Shown here: piece by piece, positions 10,843 to 22,404 of the stretch
How positions within the stretch are numbered: the stretch's first letter is position 1
Layout of the letters: the number at the start of each line of letters is the position of its first letter
Assembly: GCA_036245525.1 (NCBI GenBank)
Contig: BTPG01000002.1
Location: 126,630,362 to 126,694,361, forward strand
Source of the DNA: Semisulcospira habei
Taxonomy: Eukaryota > Mollusca > Gastropoda > Semisulcospiridae
DNA: 64,000 bases
Reading direction: 5' to 3'
Made by a program: the position numbers and the translations under genes
The notes under the pieces: generated by a model
Seen by the model: only the letters and a program-made list of their open reading frames with translations
Database searches by the model: none
Told to the model about the DNA's origin: nothing

Positions 10843-11225
10843 ATATAAGTCGATATTGTTCATTTCAAACATCTGCTAGCTGCAAATAGATTGGCACACC
10901 TGCAGCTCTTGCAGAATTTCGAAAGCTGGCAGGAAATTGTCATAATTTGAAGAAATCGGTGAGCTTTTGGTGTGCAAAATTTGATCGATAACGTGTCGTA
11001 TTCGTTGGGACAGATTCTGCTGCAAAACAGCGTCCACACAACACTAAATGCACTTGTCAATATTCATGCGAGTTGTACAAGTGGTATTCTGTGTTTATAT
11101 TTGGGAAATTTAGTCTCTTTCGAGCTGAAAAGGGTGCTTGATGATGGGACTGCGATGTGCAGGAATGGTCGCGGTTCCGCCGAGATGGCCTACGGTGTGA
11201 AGAATGTGGGACTACACTGTGCAAA
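10843..11225 (+). repeat. about 380 bp repeat, plus copy
   Basis: Recurs inverted at 13958-14331. Shared words include TAGCTGCAAATAGATT, GTGCAAAATTTGATCGATA, ACAGATTCTGCTGC and GCCTACGGTGTGA. No coding content recognised. Confidence 0.75.
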
Positions 11226-11603
11226 AATCGCTGCCCCCCCCAGCCTACGTTGAATTGTTACACTTATTCATTATGTAGCTGTCTAATTTTAATACACAGT
11301 AAAATACTGTCAACAAACTAGCTGAAATTCCATTAAAAGGTCAAATAAAGATATAATAGTATGATAGAGTCAAAGGCAAAGTGTCTGTTATGACAGAATG
11401 CGTTTTGCTTTGCTAAAATACCCCGGCTAGAATGCTGACTATTTTACATGAGGCTGATCAACACAAACACTTGCGGGAACAACGAACACAACACACGTCA
11501 TGTCAGCTGCATGCAATGGTTTATGTTACTTATGGATGTTCATTGACTAACCCTTACAATAACTAACTCCTATTTAAGCGCCCCCCCCCCCCCCCCCCAC
11601 CTC

Positions 11604-11822
11604 TTGAACTATATGATTGTTTTTCAAATTTGCACGAAATTTGAGACAACAGAAAGTCAGTCTGAAAACCACTTTATTCAAAATTTGTTGGAAACATTTT
11701 TATATGAAACCACATACCTATTGACATACCTATTTCTTGATCTCTTTTACCTTGACCTTTCCGATGGGTCATCCAAATTAGTATGCATAGGTAGGTCTTA
11801 CCATCAGGTGCCGTTGTACTAA
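11604..11822 (-). repeat. dispersed repeat related to 44099-44780
   Basis: GGTCATCCAAATTAGTATGC and TCTTACCATCAGGTG match the complement of 44403-44442. Only part of the longer repeat is present. A C-run precedes it (11581-11598). Confidence 0.6.
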
Positions 11823-12273
11823 GTTTGGGCTTCGGGTTGTGAGTAGGATTTGAGGAAGAATAGATCTTTTGTCAAAGTATTGCTAGTTTTTATGTATTTC
11901 CTGATCCCCTGTGACCCATTGCCTTTAATAATAATAATAAAGAGCATTTATATCGCGCTGAATCCCCAGGAGCAGTGGGCTCTAAGCGCGTGAGAGAGGT
12001 CACTAAAACTGGTACGTTTAGAAAGGTCTGGCCTGGGCCAAGTTTGAAGTCTGTGTCTTGAATGGAAAATTCCATCGTTAAAGTTTACGACGGACAGACG
12101 ACCACTGGCCCATTTCATAGACTTACTTTTGCTATCGCACATGAGCCAAGAAGTGCTTGGTGGACCACTTTAATCCGGGCAGAATATTCCCACACACAAA
12201 AAAAGACGACGACGAAGAAGAAATACGTTTGTATTTACAAACTTTGCTTGTTTATTTAGCCATACGTAACTAT

Positions 12274-12310
12274 GGTAATACGACTAACAGCTGATGTTAG
12301 TCGTGTTACC
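12274..12310. repeat. small palindrome GTTAGTCGTGTTACC
   Basis: 37 bp hairpin. The arm words return as the three-fold 21 bp tandem GACTGTCAGTCGTGTTAC at 12491-12552. Apart from AT-rich simple repeats, 11823-12659 holds nothing else. Confidence 0.6.
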
Positions 12311-12659
12311 AAAGACACAAAGAGCTGTGGGTATGATCATCCTGTGTTTTCTAATGGTCACGTTGCAAGCTTCACCTAAAGATGTATATTAAGCTGAACA
12401 GCTTGCAAGCTGTAAAACAACAAGATATTTTGTATCTTTATTGTGATGTACTGAACCAGATGTAAATCGCAACACGCCTGACAACTTGATATGACTGTCA
12501 GTCGTGTTATGAGACTGTCAGTTGTGTTACGAAACTGTCAGTCGTGTTACAGACAAATCTTACCTTTTTATTCAGACGTAAATACAATATATTCCCACCA
12601 TAGTTTGAGGCTTTCAATCGTCTTAAATCAGTTCACCATTAAACAATATGGGATGAAAT

Positions 12660-12742
12660 CCCTTCTATATAAGAGCTGCCCTCCCTGTCACGGGTCTCTA
12701 CCTTTTGTCTTTGACCTGATCCTGATGTTGAAATATCTCATA
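12660..12742 (+). repeat. dispersed repeat, copy 1
   Basis: TCCCTTCTATATAAGAGCTG, GGGTCTCTACCTTTTG and GATGTTGAAATATCTC recur in the same order at 26504-26596. Confidence 0.7.
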
Positions 12743-13007
12743 TTGAACAAGACGAGGATTTCATCCAAAAGTCTACCGTATTGTTTGGAGCTCAGATGCG
12801 TTTTTCTTTTAGGAACATTCACAGTTGTTAATATTTTTAAGCTTATCCTTCTGATCCATTTCCCTCCTCTCTAAACCATTCTCTGACCAACACACACGCC
12901 GGCACTCACACACAAAGACGGACAAACGGCGCTTCCAGCAATTAGTACGCTCTGTGGGCTGGAGTAGCGACAGGAATTCTTAAGAAAAAATAGCACGATC
13001 AGCAAAA

Positions 13008-13032
13008 TGACGTCAATATAAGCTTGACGTCA
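13008..13032. promoter_or_regulatory. paired CRE-like palindromes
   Basis: TGACGTCA at 13008-13015 and again at 13025-13032, together forming a small hairpin. No gene is evident next to it, so it may be chance or part of a repeat. Confidence 0.2.
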
Positions 13033-13330
13033 TGGCATCGCTAGTCTCACGATGCCGTGTACACAGTGACGAAGTTGATGTTTCACGTTACTCATCGGAA
13101 AGGCGCGCAGCCTCTTCCAGGGCTGACTTTCCTTCCACACACAGCCTCCAGGCATGACTGTTTGATGGGAGTATATAGTGGATCCAAAACTTGCAAAAAT
13201 GAATTAATTATTATTGAAAATGCTGAAGAGGTACAAAGCTGGCTAACGAACTCATCCAATGCCTTTCTCGAAACTAGATATATCCAAAATTTCAAGTAAA
13301 TATGACAAAAATTACGGACTCTAATCTGGG

Positions 13331-13605
13331 TCACCCGACTTTCCTCTTCTTCTCGAACGCTTTCACACTTTGGCTCTCAAAATGAAATCTTTGGTCTTCT
13401 GTAGCGCCTCCACAGGCCCGTACAGTTTCTCTTGTAGAGTGGCGGGCTTCGGCCATATCTCCTCCCTCAGCAGCTGGTGGTTCCCACAGTCCTGGAGGAT
13501 CTTCCGTCTGAGGACCGGGCACAACCGACTCAATTTCCACCTGCACAGACGCTTCCACCTCGTGCCATCTCCCCTGTGCCCTTGTAGAAAAGCAGAGCAG
13601 ACCAT
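13331..13605 (-). pseudogene. possible decayed coding remnant
   Basis: Two overlapping minus frames, one reading PATLQEKLYGPVEALQKTKD. It has a coding look and resembles retroelement-type sequence, but I cannot assign a family and no intact frame remains. Confidence 0.2.
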
Positions 13606-13737
13606 AGAACCGACTTTCTATAAACGTCTTTTATGTCTTCAATGAGACATCCAGTTACAACATGCTCGTGGGCTCTCTTAGCACCCCTTAAACAAAGTAT
13701 TTCGCAAAGTTTCAAGCTATGATCTGAGATTCTCGTG

Positions 13738-13870
<133 letters not shown>

Positions 13871-13957
13871 CCTTTCGCACCAAAGGTACGTTCAGCAACG
13901 AGGGTAGTTGAACATACTTCAAACAAGATCTAGATGTTTCTTGTTTCTGTCGTGTGC

Positions 13958-14331
13958 ACAGTGTAGTCCCAAATCTTTCACACCGTAGGCCATTTCTGAA
14001 CAATCGAGATCCTCTTTTGCACAGCGTAGTCCTAACATCAAATAAGCTTTTTCAGTTCGAAGGCCACTAAAATTCCCTAACCTAACCACTTGTCATTTGT
14101 ACAACTCACAGAATTGTTGACACGTGTACTTAGTGTAATGTAGACGCAGCTAAGCAGCAGAATCTGGCCTGACGAATCGGACACGCGATCGATAAAATTT
14201 TGCACACTAAAATCTCGCCGATTTCATCAAATTATGACAGTTTGTGGCCACATTTTTTATTCTGCAACTAGCTACAGGTGCGCAAATCTATATTTGCAGC
14301 TAGGGGATGCTAAACATGAACAATATCGACT
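13958..14331 (-). repeat. about 380 bp repeat, inverted copy
   Basis: Inverted match to 10843-11225. The outer ends (GTCGATATTGTTCAT) face outward in both copies. Confidence 0.75.
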
Positions 14332-14457
14332 TTTCATTCTAGATGTACCGCATTCGGATACGCGGCAAAATGTCACGTATCCTGAAGCAGCACTGACGTC
14401 TAGAGCGAGTTACGTTAGGGTCGGAAAGCGCCGTGCTACCTTCAACAACAGACGGCG

Positions 14458-14664
14458 TTAACCCTTTTCATCCTGATACACTTTGGGTTGAAATAAATTT
14501 GACAGTTCAAGGGTGGTGCAAGAATAGTTTGGCGCCTGAGGCGCCAAGCCATTCTGGCACCACCCTTAAGCTAAAATGGTTGTATCTTGTAATCTGTATG
14601 TATTGTAGCCTTCATAGGACAATAAGCACATAAAATAAATAAGCCTGAGGAAGTAATGGGTTTA
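14458..14664. mobile_element. family A MITE, CATCCTGATACAC subfamily
   Basis: TTAACCCTTTTCATCCTG at the left; the right end GGGTTTA has lost TTAA. Hairpin around 14505-14572, CAAGAATAG type. Confidence 0.75.
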
Positions 14665-14705
14665 GTCAGGACACATCTGTGGATGTTAAAAGGTTGTACA
14701 TTCGT

Positions 14706-14761
14706 GACCTGCCGCATACGGATACGCGGCAGCATGCCGCATATCCGTATGCAGCAGTCTC
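14706..14761. repeat. family H palindrome
   Basis: GACCTGCCGCATACGGATAC to ATCCGTATGCAGCAGTCTC around a GCATGC centre. The rest of 14665-15201 shows nothing recognisable. Confidence 0.65.
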
Positions 14762-15201
14762 AAATGAGTCAAACACCCTCCCAGTACGCTTAAGGTCCTC
14801 AGGCTGATGTAGACAGCAGTTGGCCCGCGCACGCCCGTGAGCAGGCTACCTTTTGTTCACTGTGCTTACAAGCTTTGAGCATAGTTCGTGTCTACATTGT
14901 TACTGTCCAGAACTGCCACGGGCAAGAAATACACAGTGGAATTAAAGACTGCCGAAGACGTCACACTTCATCTTCAAGGGAGAATGGGGTGTGTGCAGGC
15001 TGCGTGTTTGGACGTATCAGCTTTCACACAATGCATTGTTTCTCGCCAAAACATTGATAACAAAGTCCAGCGGGAAAAAAAGAGAAGAAGAAAGGTAAAT
15101 GGCGGGCTGCTAAGCACCTGAGTCTTTTTTCAGGAAAGAATCCGTTCTCTTTACAAACTAATACCGTCATTTGCACCTGGGCGTCATTAGGCTCCACTGT
15201 G

Positions 15202-15275
15202 GTAGTTCAAGGGTTGTGCCAGAATGACTTGGCGCCCCTAGGCGCCAAGCTATTCTGGCACACCCTTGAACTATC
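15202..15275. mobile_element. family A hairpin
   Basis: GTAGTTCAAGGGTTGTGCC to its complement around GGCGCCCCTAGGCGCC. Clear TTAA ends not found. Confidence 0.75.
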
Positions 15276-15525
15276 ATGGTCGATCTGTCTCCTGAACTGT
15301 AAAGAAATGCGACATTAGGGCTCCCCTTTGTTAACATGATTAATGATAGTGTTTGTTCCGGGCGATCATAACCCGTCATGTTATCACTCGACAGAAAGAT
15401 GAATAAAACAGTTGACCGATCAACAAATCTATTTTTCGGGAACACAGTCCGACTGTCCGGCTAGCAGCAGGTCAGCCGGTCAGTCGGTCAGCAAATGTTC
15501 GCCCGGCACGATCGAGCTTTGGGAT

Positions 15526-15738
15526 TTAACCATTTTAGCCCCAAGGTCCCATTTCTCAAATTTTGGAGGTGTTGCCTAATGACTATGTACAAGTTGTAGG
15601 AGATGGGCGATCATGATAATTCAAGGGTAGTGCCAGATGAGCTTGGCGCCTAAAGGCGCCAAGCTCATCTGGCACTACCCTTGAATTATCATGATCAATC
15701 CATCTCCTGCTGCAGGGTCCCGGGGCTAAAAGGGTTAA
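15526..15738. mobile_element. family A MITE, full length (213 bp)
   Basis: TTAACCATTTTAGCCCC to GGGGCTAAAAGGGTTAA. Hairpin 15609-15696, perfect CAGATGAGC type. One of the best-preserved copies. Confidence 0.9.
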
Positions 15739-15830
15739 CTGCAACACTAATTCACCGAGCACTAAACGAAATTAACAAATGTGGGGCCTGTCCTCTGAAA
15801 ACCACAAGTTAGGATACTGATTGACCATGA

Positions 15831-15903
15831 TAGTATTAGGGTGGTGCCAGAACTGCTTGGCTCCTGAGGCGCCACGTTATTATGGCACCACCCTATAAGC
15901 ATA
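15831..15903. mobile_element. family A hairpin, worn
   Basis: TAGTATTAGGGTGGTGCC pairs with the right arm; centre GGCTCCTGAGGCGCC with changes. The stretch 15904-16290 holds nothing else. Confidence 0.65.
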
Positions 15904-16290
15904 ATGACCGATCCATATCTAGTGAGTCAGGACTGAAAGAGCTTGAGCACCACTGTTTGACAACAAGAAACAGTCATGGTAAGGTCATTTTTGTAAAAGC
16001 ATTGTCAGTATTACAAAGAAAATCTAGTTTTTCACAACAACAAAAAAAAAACCGCATGGTCTTAGTTTAGTGTGTTGCTTTTTCACGGGACACAGCTACT
16101 ATGCCACAATTCATTTCACTTACATTTCTCATAGTACATCTAAGTCATTTCTCATCAACGTTACTATCGGAAAAAGAACACGTGCTCTCCACCTATGGCT
16201 CTCAGAAATTCTCCCCGAGTATGCGACAATTTTTACACTATCGTTGGAATCCAAACCTACTGTAACTCCATGTATGCACTGACTTGCTGA

Positions 16291-16356
16291 GCAACAGGAA
16301 TAGATTCTCATGAGCCCCTGCGGCTGCAGGGGCTCATGAGAATCTATTCATTTTGT
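16291..16356. mobile_element. family B hairpin, CCCCTGC type
   Basis: GCAACAGGAATAGATTCTC to GAGAATCTATTC around CCCCTGCGGCTGCAGGGG. Confidence 0.8.
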
Positions 16357-16458
16357 AGATGGTTTTGGAAGATACAGACTAAAGGACTAATCAGTTGTTT
16401 AGAACAGCGGCTAGAGACAAGGATGACTTCCTTTTCTTTTTCAGAGGAGGGGATATGT

Positions 16459-16680
16459 TTAACCCTGTTCAGCCCCAAGGTCCCACTTCTCAAATTTTGG
16501 AGGTGTTGCCTAACGACTATGTACCAGTTGCAGGAGATGGCTTGACCATCTTGGCTTAATTCAAGGGTAATGCCAGATTAGCTTGGCGCCTGCCTGAAGG
16601 CGCCAAGCTAATCTGGCACAACCCTTGAATTATCATGGTCAAGCCATCTCCTGCTGTAGGGATCAAGGGCTACAAGGGAC
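16459..16680. mobile_element. family A MITE, right end worn
   Basis: TTAACCCTGTTCAGCCCC left; hairpin 16530-16653 with GCAGGAGATGGCTTGACC arms. The right end GGGCTACAAGGGAC has lost TTAA. Confidence 0.8.
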
Positions 16681-17132
16681 ACCAAATCACTAACACTATA
16701 CCTCAGCGTTACGAAATGAGCAGCCTCTGTGTCAGCCCCGTATATCTACCTCTGGCAGGTCTTTTTACGGGCACACTGGAAATGTGCAAAGTTGGCTCAC
16801 CGAAGCTGATGCGTGTTTTGTCGTTTTAAAATCACCTACATTTGCAGTTATCTAATCCAGACCCCACCACTCCAGCCTGTCACCCCGTTACAAACATGAC
16901 ATTCTTCAGGGCTAAGCACGCCGATGAAAAGATTTCCGTCACTGTGAAGCCAGATGTATCCCTTTACTTCAGCAACAATCTCACGAAATAAAATGCTCTG
17001 TCATTTTTTAACGCAGTTCCAGACGCGAGCAAAACTCCTGGGGTCGACGTAGGCCCGAGGACCTATTGTCCACATGGCATTGAATGTAACCTTTTCTACT
17101 GATAAATCATAGAAAACATTAAACAATGCCGG
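16681..17132. other. no gene seen
   Basis: Unique-looking sequence with no recognised repeat or coding signal. Confidence 0.4.
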
Positions 17133-17219
17133 TTAACCATTCGGCTGTCGGTAGCGGTTTTTGTCGCGATGATTCCTGCAAAGAATCATCGCGACAAAAA
17201 CCGCTACCGACAGGGTTAA
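17133..17219. mobile_element. family C MITE (87 bp palindrome)
   Basis: TTAACCATTCGGCTGTCGG to CCGACAGGGTTAA. Almost the whole element is one hairpin with GTCGCGATGATTC arms around TGCAAA. Confidence 0.9.
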
Positions 17220-17577
17220 TCTCTTTGACTGAACATGTATTGCCTTTACATAATCAACATATCCAAGCAGGCATGTGATTGTGAGTGCAACTGCTTCAAG
17301 ATCTCGTACTAATACAATGTAGTCAAAGATACATCGTTTCAAAGCGTGTACATTTTTTAACGTGTATCTCTGTTCAGTTTGACAACGTCGTTTATTTTCG
17401 AGGTGGATGTGACAGAACGTGAGTTTCTTAGATGTCGAGTCAGGTATCAGAAGTCTAGCTAACGAGAATGCACCGAGTATCACAGGTCATACACACGACC
17501 TCAGGCGAAACGATTAAAGCCGAGTTCCTTGCTTGAGTTCCCACGGACATAGATCAGCCGGCATCACACACGATAGT

Positions 17578-17750
17578 TTAACCCATTTAACTCCAAGGCC
17601 GCTTTTCCCACGCGACTATGTACCAGTTGCACGATGGATCGGCCATGATATTTCGAGGGTAGTGCCAGATGAGCTTGGCGCCTTCGGCACTACCCTCGAA
17701 TTATCATGGATGTACCTCCTGCGGTAGGGCGTTGGGGCTAAGTGGGTTAA
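17578..17750. mobile_element. family A MITE with part of the right arm deleted
   Basis: TTAACCCATTTAACTCC to GGGGCTAAGTGGGTTAA. The right hairpin arm lacks the GCCAAGCTCATCTG part, so the loop is lopsided. The gap 17220-17577 holds nothing recognised. Confidence 0.8.
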
Positions 17751-18193
17751 ACCGATCTGCTCCATGGCAGGCTTTGATTGCTGAAAGTCGACGACACAAC
17801 GGGTTCTCAATGTTGTCTTGCCTCAATTAAAAAAATGTCTACCCTTCTTTTCACAATCCATGTGAGTAGACACACGTACCACAGGGTTTCCACTACCTTT
17901 TGAGCGTAACGAAAGGAACTCTCCTGTGTACAAAGGAAAAAAAGAGTAGAAAAAGTTTTTCATTTAAAGACATTCTAGCTTCTAAGTAAGCCCTTTTGTT
18001 CAGCAATATTGTTAGACGTACTAAGTACGATATATTAACCCTTTACTGCTGTAGTAGCTCACTTGCAAGTATTTCTGTCTCTTTTTTGTCTGCAACATGA
18101 ATTCCATGGGACCCACCCTGAAGAAGAAAAGAGTTTAGACTTCGGATATGAAAGACAGCCGATCTCTGGGGGCAAGAACCACGCATTCTCATA
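17751..18193. other. no gene seen
   Basis: Phrases near 17760-17900 (ATCTGCTCCATGGAGG-like, CCCTTCTTTTCACAA) recur from 3728-3845, so this is part of an undefined dispersed repeat. No coding region. Confidence 0.4.
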
Positions 18194-18205
18194 AACCCTT
18201 GATGA

Positions 18206-18593
18206 TTGATTGATTGTACATTGCTTAACGTCCCGACAGCAACAAGGCTTTCTCAGGACGTGCCTGCACTGCTTGTGAAAAAAAAAAAATAATAAACAGA
18301 ACATTGAATGTATGTCGCCAGCCGGTCAAATACGTTAAATAAACCTAACACATGGGGCCTAAATAAAGCTAAGACCATTTAGCAACACACATCCAATATC
18401 AAGAGCTACAGGCAGTGCAGACAGTAGGGAGAGTTTTAAAAAGGCAAATACATGTGAATGGACCAAGGGTAGACAGAAACACATGCCCCAGAATAGAGAG
18501 GAAAACCCACCCTGTGGGGCTGACCAGGGTGACCCTGGGAACTAAAAAATACCTAACCCCACCCAAGTCCCCCAGGGCAGACCCGGGTGGGGT
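18206..18593 (-). mobile_element. 388 bp SINE-like element, copy 3
   Basis: 388 bp in minus orientation with the 12 bp duplication AACCCTTGATGA at 18194-18205 and 18594-18605. The target was a decayed family B hairpin: GCATTCTCAT lies to the left and CCCATGAGTATCTATGCC to the right. Confidence 0.88.
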
Positions 18594-18802
18594 AACCCTT
18601 GATGAAGCTGCACGGGCCCATGAGTATCTATGCCTTCTGCGGACGGAATCGGCTGGCCCCACGCGACTGAGAACTAAAGAGATAGTGGAGACAAGAGAGA
18701 GTGGGAAATGGAGACGAATGAAGATTACAGCAAGCAGCAAGTGCGACAAGACGCGATCGAGGTAAAGGGTTAACCAGGGACAGACCGCGCATCTCTCCAT
18801 CT

Positions 18803-18868
18803 GCAAGAGGCGTAGATTCTCATGAGCCCCTGCGTTCGCAGGGGCTCATGAGAATCTATGCCTCTTGC
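18803..18868. mobile_element. family B hairpin, CCCCTGC type
   Basis: Perfect arms GCAAGAGGCGTAGATTCTC and CATGAGCCCCTGC around a short loop. A GGTTAACC word precedes it at about 18769. Confidence 0.85.
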
Positions 18869-19410
18869 ATAAATTTTTCCCATTTAACTCACATTCACGG
18901 CCCGCAGACGGACAAAGTCGTGGGAGTCTGAGGCCTGTGACCGAGTACCCTCGCTAACGCTCGATCAATCTGTTGGGCCCGTATCGCACGACGGACGATT
19001 CTTGGCGCGCGAATTGAAAAACATAATTGCCAATTAGCTCCGTTTGGCCGTCGGGACGTTTCCCGCCCACGTCATTCCTGGAAGAATCACGCCGATAACG
19101 ACACACACGGCGACATCTAAGTGCACGCGCATTTGTAGTTAAAAACCTGGCTGAATCACGCCCACTGAAAATGCATCCATAACCATGTGACTGATAGTTT
19201 AAATGTAGTGACGCTGACCAGACATACTGTATATGGCAAGTCAGCAGTGGCGACGCCAACCTGGGGAAAGGCAGCCAACACTTTCCTCGATACAGTTGAA
19301 AACTAACACCATCGGGCAGACGTCGACCTGCTCACTTTTAGCGCACAGTGCAAATAGAGTCGACTGGTGGGATCAGTGATTAGTTCGGGATTTAACGTCC
19401 ACGGCAGCCC
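18869..19410. other. no gene seen
   Basis: Unique-looking sequence. The minus-strand 101-codon frame here shows no recognisable domain. Confidence 0.4.
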
Positions 19411-19512
19411 AGTAAGCGAAGGTCCTCGGGCCCATGGCGGCCGCTCTGGGTCCGTGCACGTCTGTGCGCTGGCCCACTGCGGCCGCCATGGGCCCGAAGA
19501 CCTTTTGCTACT
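19411..19512. mobile_element. family D hairpin, long loop
   Basis: AGTAAGCGAAGGTCCTCGGG to its complement; arms contain CCCATGGCGGCCGC, loop of about 35 bp. The right end reads TTTTGCTACTGG. Confidence 0.8.
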
Positions 19513-19820
19513 GGAGACAGGAGTGATCATAAACGGCCCTAACGGGCGGTACAGAGTCGATGCCATCAACGGACGCTAATTTTCACACATACTGATAGTG
19601 ATACATGCAGTTAACTCGCAGTTGTTTGAATCTGGATCCTAATACCGTCAGAGTGAGGAGTGGCTGGTACTCGATACGGACCAGTGATGTTCTGGAACTG
19701 CTAATTAAAACTCATTTAGCCTTGACACATCAATACATCAGGAGCCTGACCAGACAATACTAATTGAAGGTGGTGCCCGAATGGCTTGGCGTTATTTTTT
19801 TTTTTTAGTGGATCGACAGT

Positions 19821-19892
19821 GATTCAATGGTGGTGCCAGAATAGCTTGGCGCCTACAGGCGCCAAGCTATTCTGGCAACACCCTAGAACTAT
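19821..19892. mobile_element. family A hairpin, preceded by a half copy
   Basis: Perfect CAGAATAGC-type centre. A broken left arm (GGTGGTGCCCGAATGGC, 19770-19796) followed by a T-run lies just upstream, suggesting a duplicated or interrupted arm. Confidence 0.7.
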
Positions 19893-20105
19893 CATTCTCC
19901 TGACTATGTAGTTGTCACGGGGCATCTCCCCAACGTCTGAATTTTTACCACCCGCCTCAAATGGAATAATGTTGACGCGTCCGTTGTCCAATTAAACGCT
20001 CATAAATCTTATGTTCAGTAATTTGTCGCTTTGTCATTAAACCAACCTGATGCAGACTTCACCCAGTCAAACCGACAAACTACAACAAAAATGAGATCGC
20101 CAATA

Positions 20106-20195
20106 ATAGTTCACGAGTACTGCGTGATCAGCTTGACACCTCTTCAGGCGCCAAACTAGTCAGGCACAACGTAACTTTGAAATACCATGGTCAAT
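20106..20195. mobile_element. family A hairpin, badly worn
   Basis: TAGTTCACGAGTACTGCG...AGTCAGGCACAACG with the GGCGCC centre partly lost. Confidence 0.45.
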
Positions 20196-20298
20196 CCATC
20201 TGCAGCAGCTTTCGCGAAGTCGGGTAGATTCCTTTTCACTGAGCATGAAGCTTAATGTGAAAACGTGTCCCAGTACCGCAGTACCTGTTTTGAGAGAC

Positions 20299-20367
20299 CA
20301 CCTGTCATTAAAGACCATCATTTAGGGCCGCGGTGGCCACCTAAATGGTGGTCTTTAATGACAGGTG
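20299..20367. repeat. family F palindrome (single copy)
   Basis: 69 bp hairpin with CACCTGTCATTAAAGACC arms and a GGCCGCGGTGGCC centre. No other copy seen in the window. Confidence 0.8.
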
Positions 20368-21227
20368 ACATCTTTTGTACTAAAGCACTTCTCCTGAGAG
20401 AGCACCTGTCCTATAAAATGACTGTCTATAAAATGACTTTTTCTTGAAAAATAGGTAGCTGCTCAAAACAAGCTCTACTGTGTTTACAAGCCCGTCGATT
20501 CTGCAATGATGAGCAAGCCTTCAAAGGGAGAGAGCAGTTTCCGTGTACGTTTGGACTGGTCTGTGATTCTGGATTTTACCGCCTGCAGCCGCAAGGCCCC
20601 AAATGTAAGGCTGGCCCACATTTCGTGCCCATCGTGGCGTTTCTCCATTTCATGTCCACTCTCTCATCCTTTGCTCACTCATTTCCTCGCCCTAGCCCTC
20701 ACAATGCTCGGGCGGCGGCGGCGGCGGCGGCGGCCAATAGATAACATTATAACTACAGATGTCTCCCTTCTCCCCGCGCTATCGGGGCGTCAATTATTTG
20801 GATAAAGTGGCGGGCTACAATGTTGATAAGTGACAGGACGAAGATTGGGCGCTGGCGGCTCAGGCACGGCGTTAGATACATTTCTCCAATGACCCGTGCG
20901 TGTCTTCATGCTACGCTTTTGCACGCCGGCAGAAAAGTGCTCCCATCAGGCCTGGTACCTCGGGCTCAAATGAACGGCCAAGGCAAAATGCAGATTGTCT
21001 TAGTCATTGTGTGCAAGTCTGTGATTGTGGCCGTAAAACATAGTACCATCGGCACCCTGCCAACAAAATAACCTCTCTTGTGTATACACACTTACACTGA
21101 AAAGGACTGTGTTCTTCTTCACATTAGTCAATAGGTTCATTTCTACTTTCCGTGGCAAAACAAATCGAGCAACAAAGTGCAATGCGGTCTACATCAAGTT
21201 AGGCCAGTTTCATTTTGACACCATTGA
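20368..21227. other. no gene seen
   Basis: A GGTCTGTGATTCTG word near 20558 is shared with the hairpin at 22352. A (CGG)n tract lies at about 20710-20733. No convincing coding region. Confidence 0.4.
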
Positions 21228-21365
21228 TTAACCCTTTTGCTGTCGGTAGCATGTGATCGAGGTGACTCCTTCAACCTTTGGCTGTCGGTAGCATGTTTGG
21301 TCGAGGTGATTCCTTCAGAAATCACTGACCTCGACCAAACATTGCTACCGACAGCCACAGGGTTA
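21228..21365. mobile_element. family C element with duplicated left arm
   Basis: TTAACCCTTTTGCTGTCGG left; the left arm (GCTGTCGGTAGCATG, GTCGAGGTGA, TCCTTCA) occurs twice in tandem (about 42 bp unit), while the right arm GACCTCGACCAAAC occurs once. Right end CAGGGTTAG. Confidence 0.75.
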
Positions 21366-21390
21366 GTGAGTGCACTTTCTCGCCTTCTTA

Positions 21391-21883
21391 AGGCCCCGCT
21401 ACACATGCCCGGTTTTGAGGCCGATTCCCGATCAGTTTTCGAATCGGTAGGTGATCGGGCCGGACTAAAAAACGTGTGCACTGCCACACATTTCCCGACT
21501 TGTTTGAACCGAAGATCAAAGTCGTACCGGCCTGTTCTGCAAAATGGCTGCTAGTTTTGACAGTGATGATGATGTGCTTGCATTATCAGCAGTTTTGCAT
21601 CATATTCGGGAAGAGGCGTGCGAACAGCAACGGCGGTGGTACTGATCACAACAGGCGTGTTCCGCCATTTGCAAACCGTGCTGAAACGACATGATTTGCG
21701 AGACGCGCTCTGATTGGTTGAAGCTTACGATCAGGACCGATTCGGATCGGAAAAATAGAGCAGGTTCTAGACACCCGGTTCCCAGCCGATTGGGACCGGA
21801 TCGGATAATTGACGTCATCCGATCGCTATCGGATCGGAATCGTCTTCAAAATCGGGGCACAACCGGCATGTGTGGCGGAGCCT
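21391..21883 (+). mobile_element. PIF/Harbinger-type non-autonomous element, copy 1
   Basis: 493 bp bounded by inverted ends AGGCCCCGCTACACATGCC and its near complement, with the trinucleotide TTA duplicated outside (21388-21390, 21884-21886). Three-base TWA duplications are characteristic of PIF/Harbinger. It contains many GATTCGGATCGG words in both orientations near the right end, and a short coding remnant at 21544. Confidence 0.75.
21544..21645 (+). pseudogene. N-terminal coding remnant in the Harbinger-type element
   Basis: 33 codons starting MAASFDSDDDVLALSAVLHH and ending QQRRWY before a stop. The copy at 61723-62205 keeps the same beginning on the minus strand (ATG at 62043) and then diverges. 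The acidic start with a following RRW motif resembles the N-terminus of Harbinger proteins. It is probably what is left of the parent element's gene. Confidence 0.5.
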
Positions 21884-22218
21884 TTACATAGGCCCTGGTT
21901 ACAGTACGAGCAAAGGGAGTCAGGGTGCGGATCTGTGAGTGTCCTGAACGACTGCCAGTATTGTCCCCCACTGTTCATTGTTCCGACGCCTCTGCCGCCA
22001 AATATAGATCTGCATCGCCTCCTCTACTGCATCCCAACTTTCTTTCTTTATACAGGCTCACGACGGCGAACCATTTTCGCGAGGACATACCTAGCACCCT
22101 AAAAACTCAAATGTCATTCCCTTATTTTAGAGTGGCGGACAAAAAAATAAATTCCTAGAACGGCTGGAGATATTTGCTGTTGAATTTACAGTTATTTCAA
22201 AAATATAATCTGTGTCCA

Positions 22219-22221
<3 letters not shown>

Positions 22222-22310
<89 letters not shown>
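22222..22310. repeat. (GT)n microsatellite
   Basis: About 44 GT units. The 22405-22900 stretch to the right has no recognised gene. Confidence 0.95.
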
Positions 22311-22312
<2 letters not shown>

Positions 22313-22351
22313 GTGTGTCGGGGGAGGGGTGTGGGGGATAATAATCGTGCC

Positions 22352-22404
22352 GGTCTGTGATTCTGACATTACGGCTCAAAGCTGTAAGGTCCAAAATCAC
22401 AGGC
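22352..22404. repeat. palindrome GGTCTGTGATTCTG
   Basis: 53 bp imperfect hairpin, GGTCTGTGATT...AATCACAGGCC. A related left arm occurs near 20558. Confidence 0.55.

Noticed and set aside
18399..18806. 135-codon and 116-codon frames at 18.4-18.8 kb and matching frames at 43.0 and 60.6 kb
   Set aside because: They fall in the 388 bp SINE-like element and recur only because the repeat recurs.
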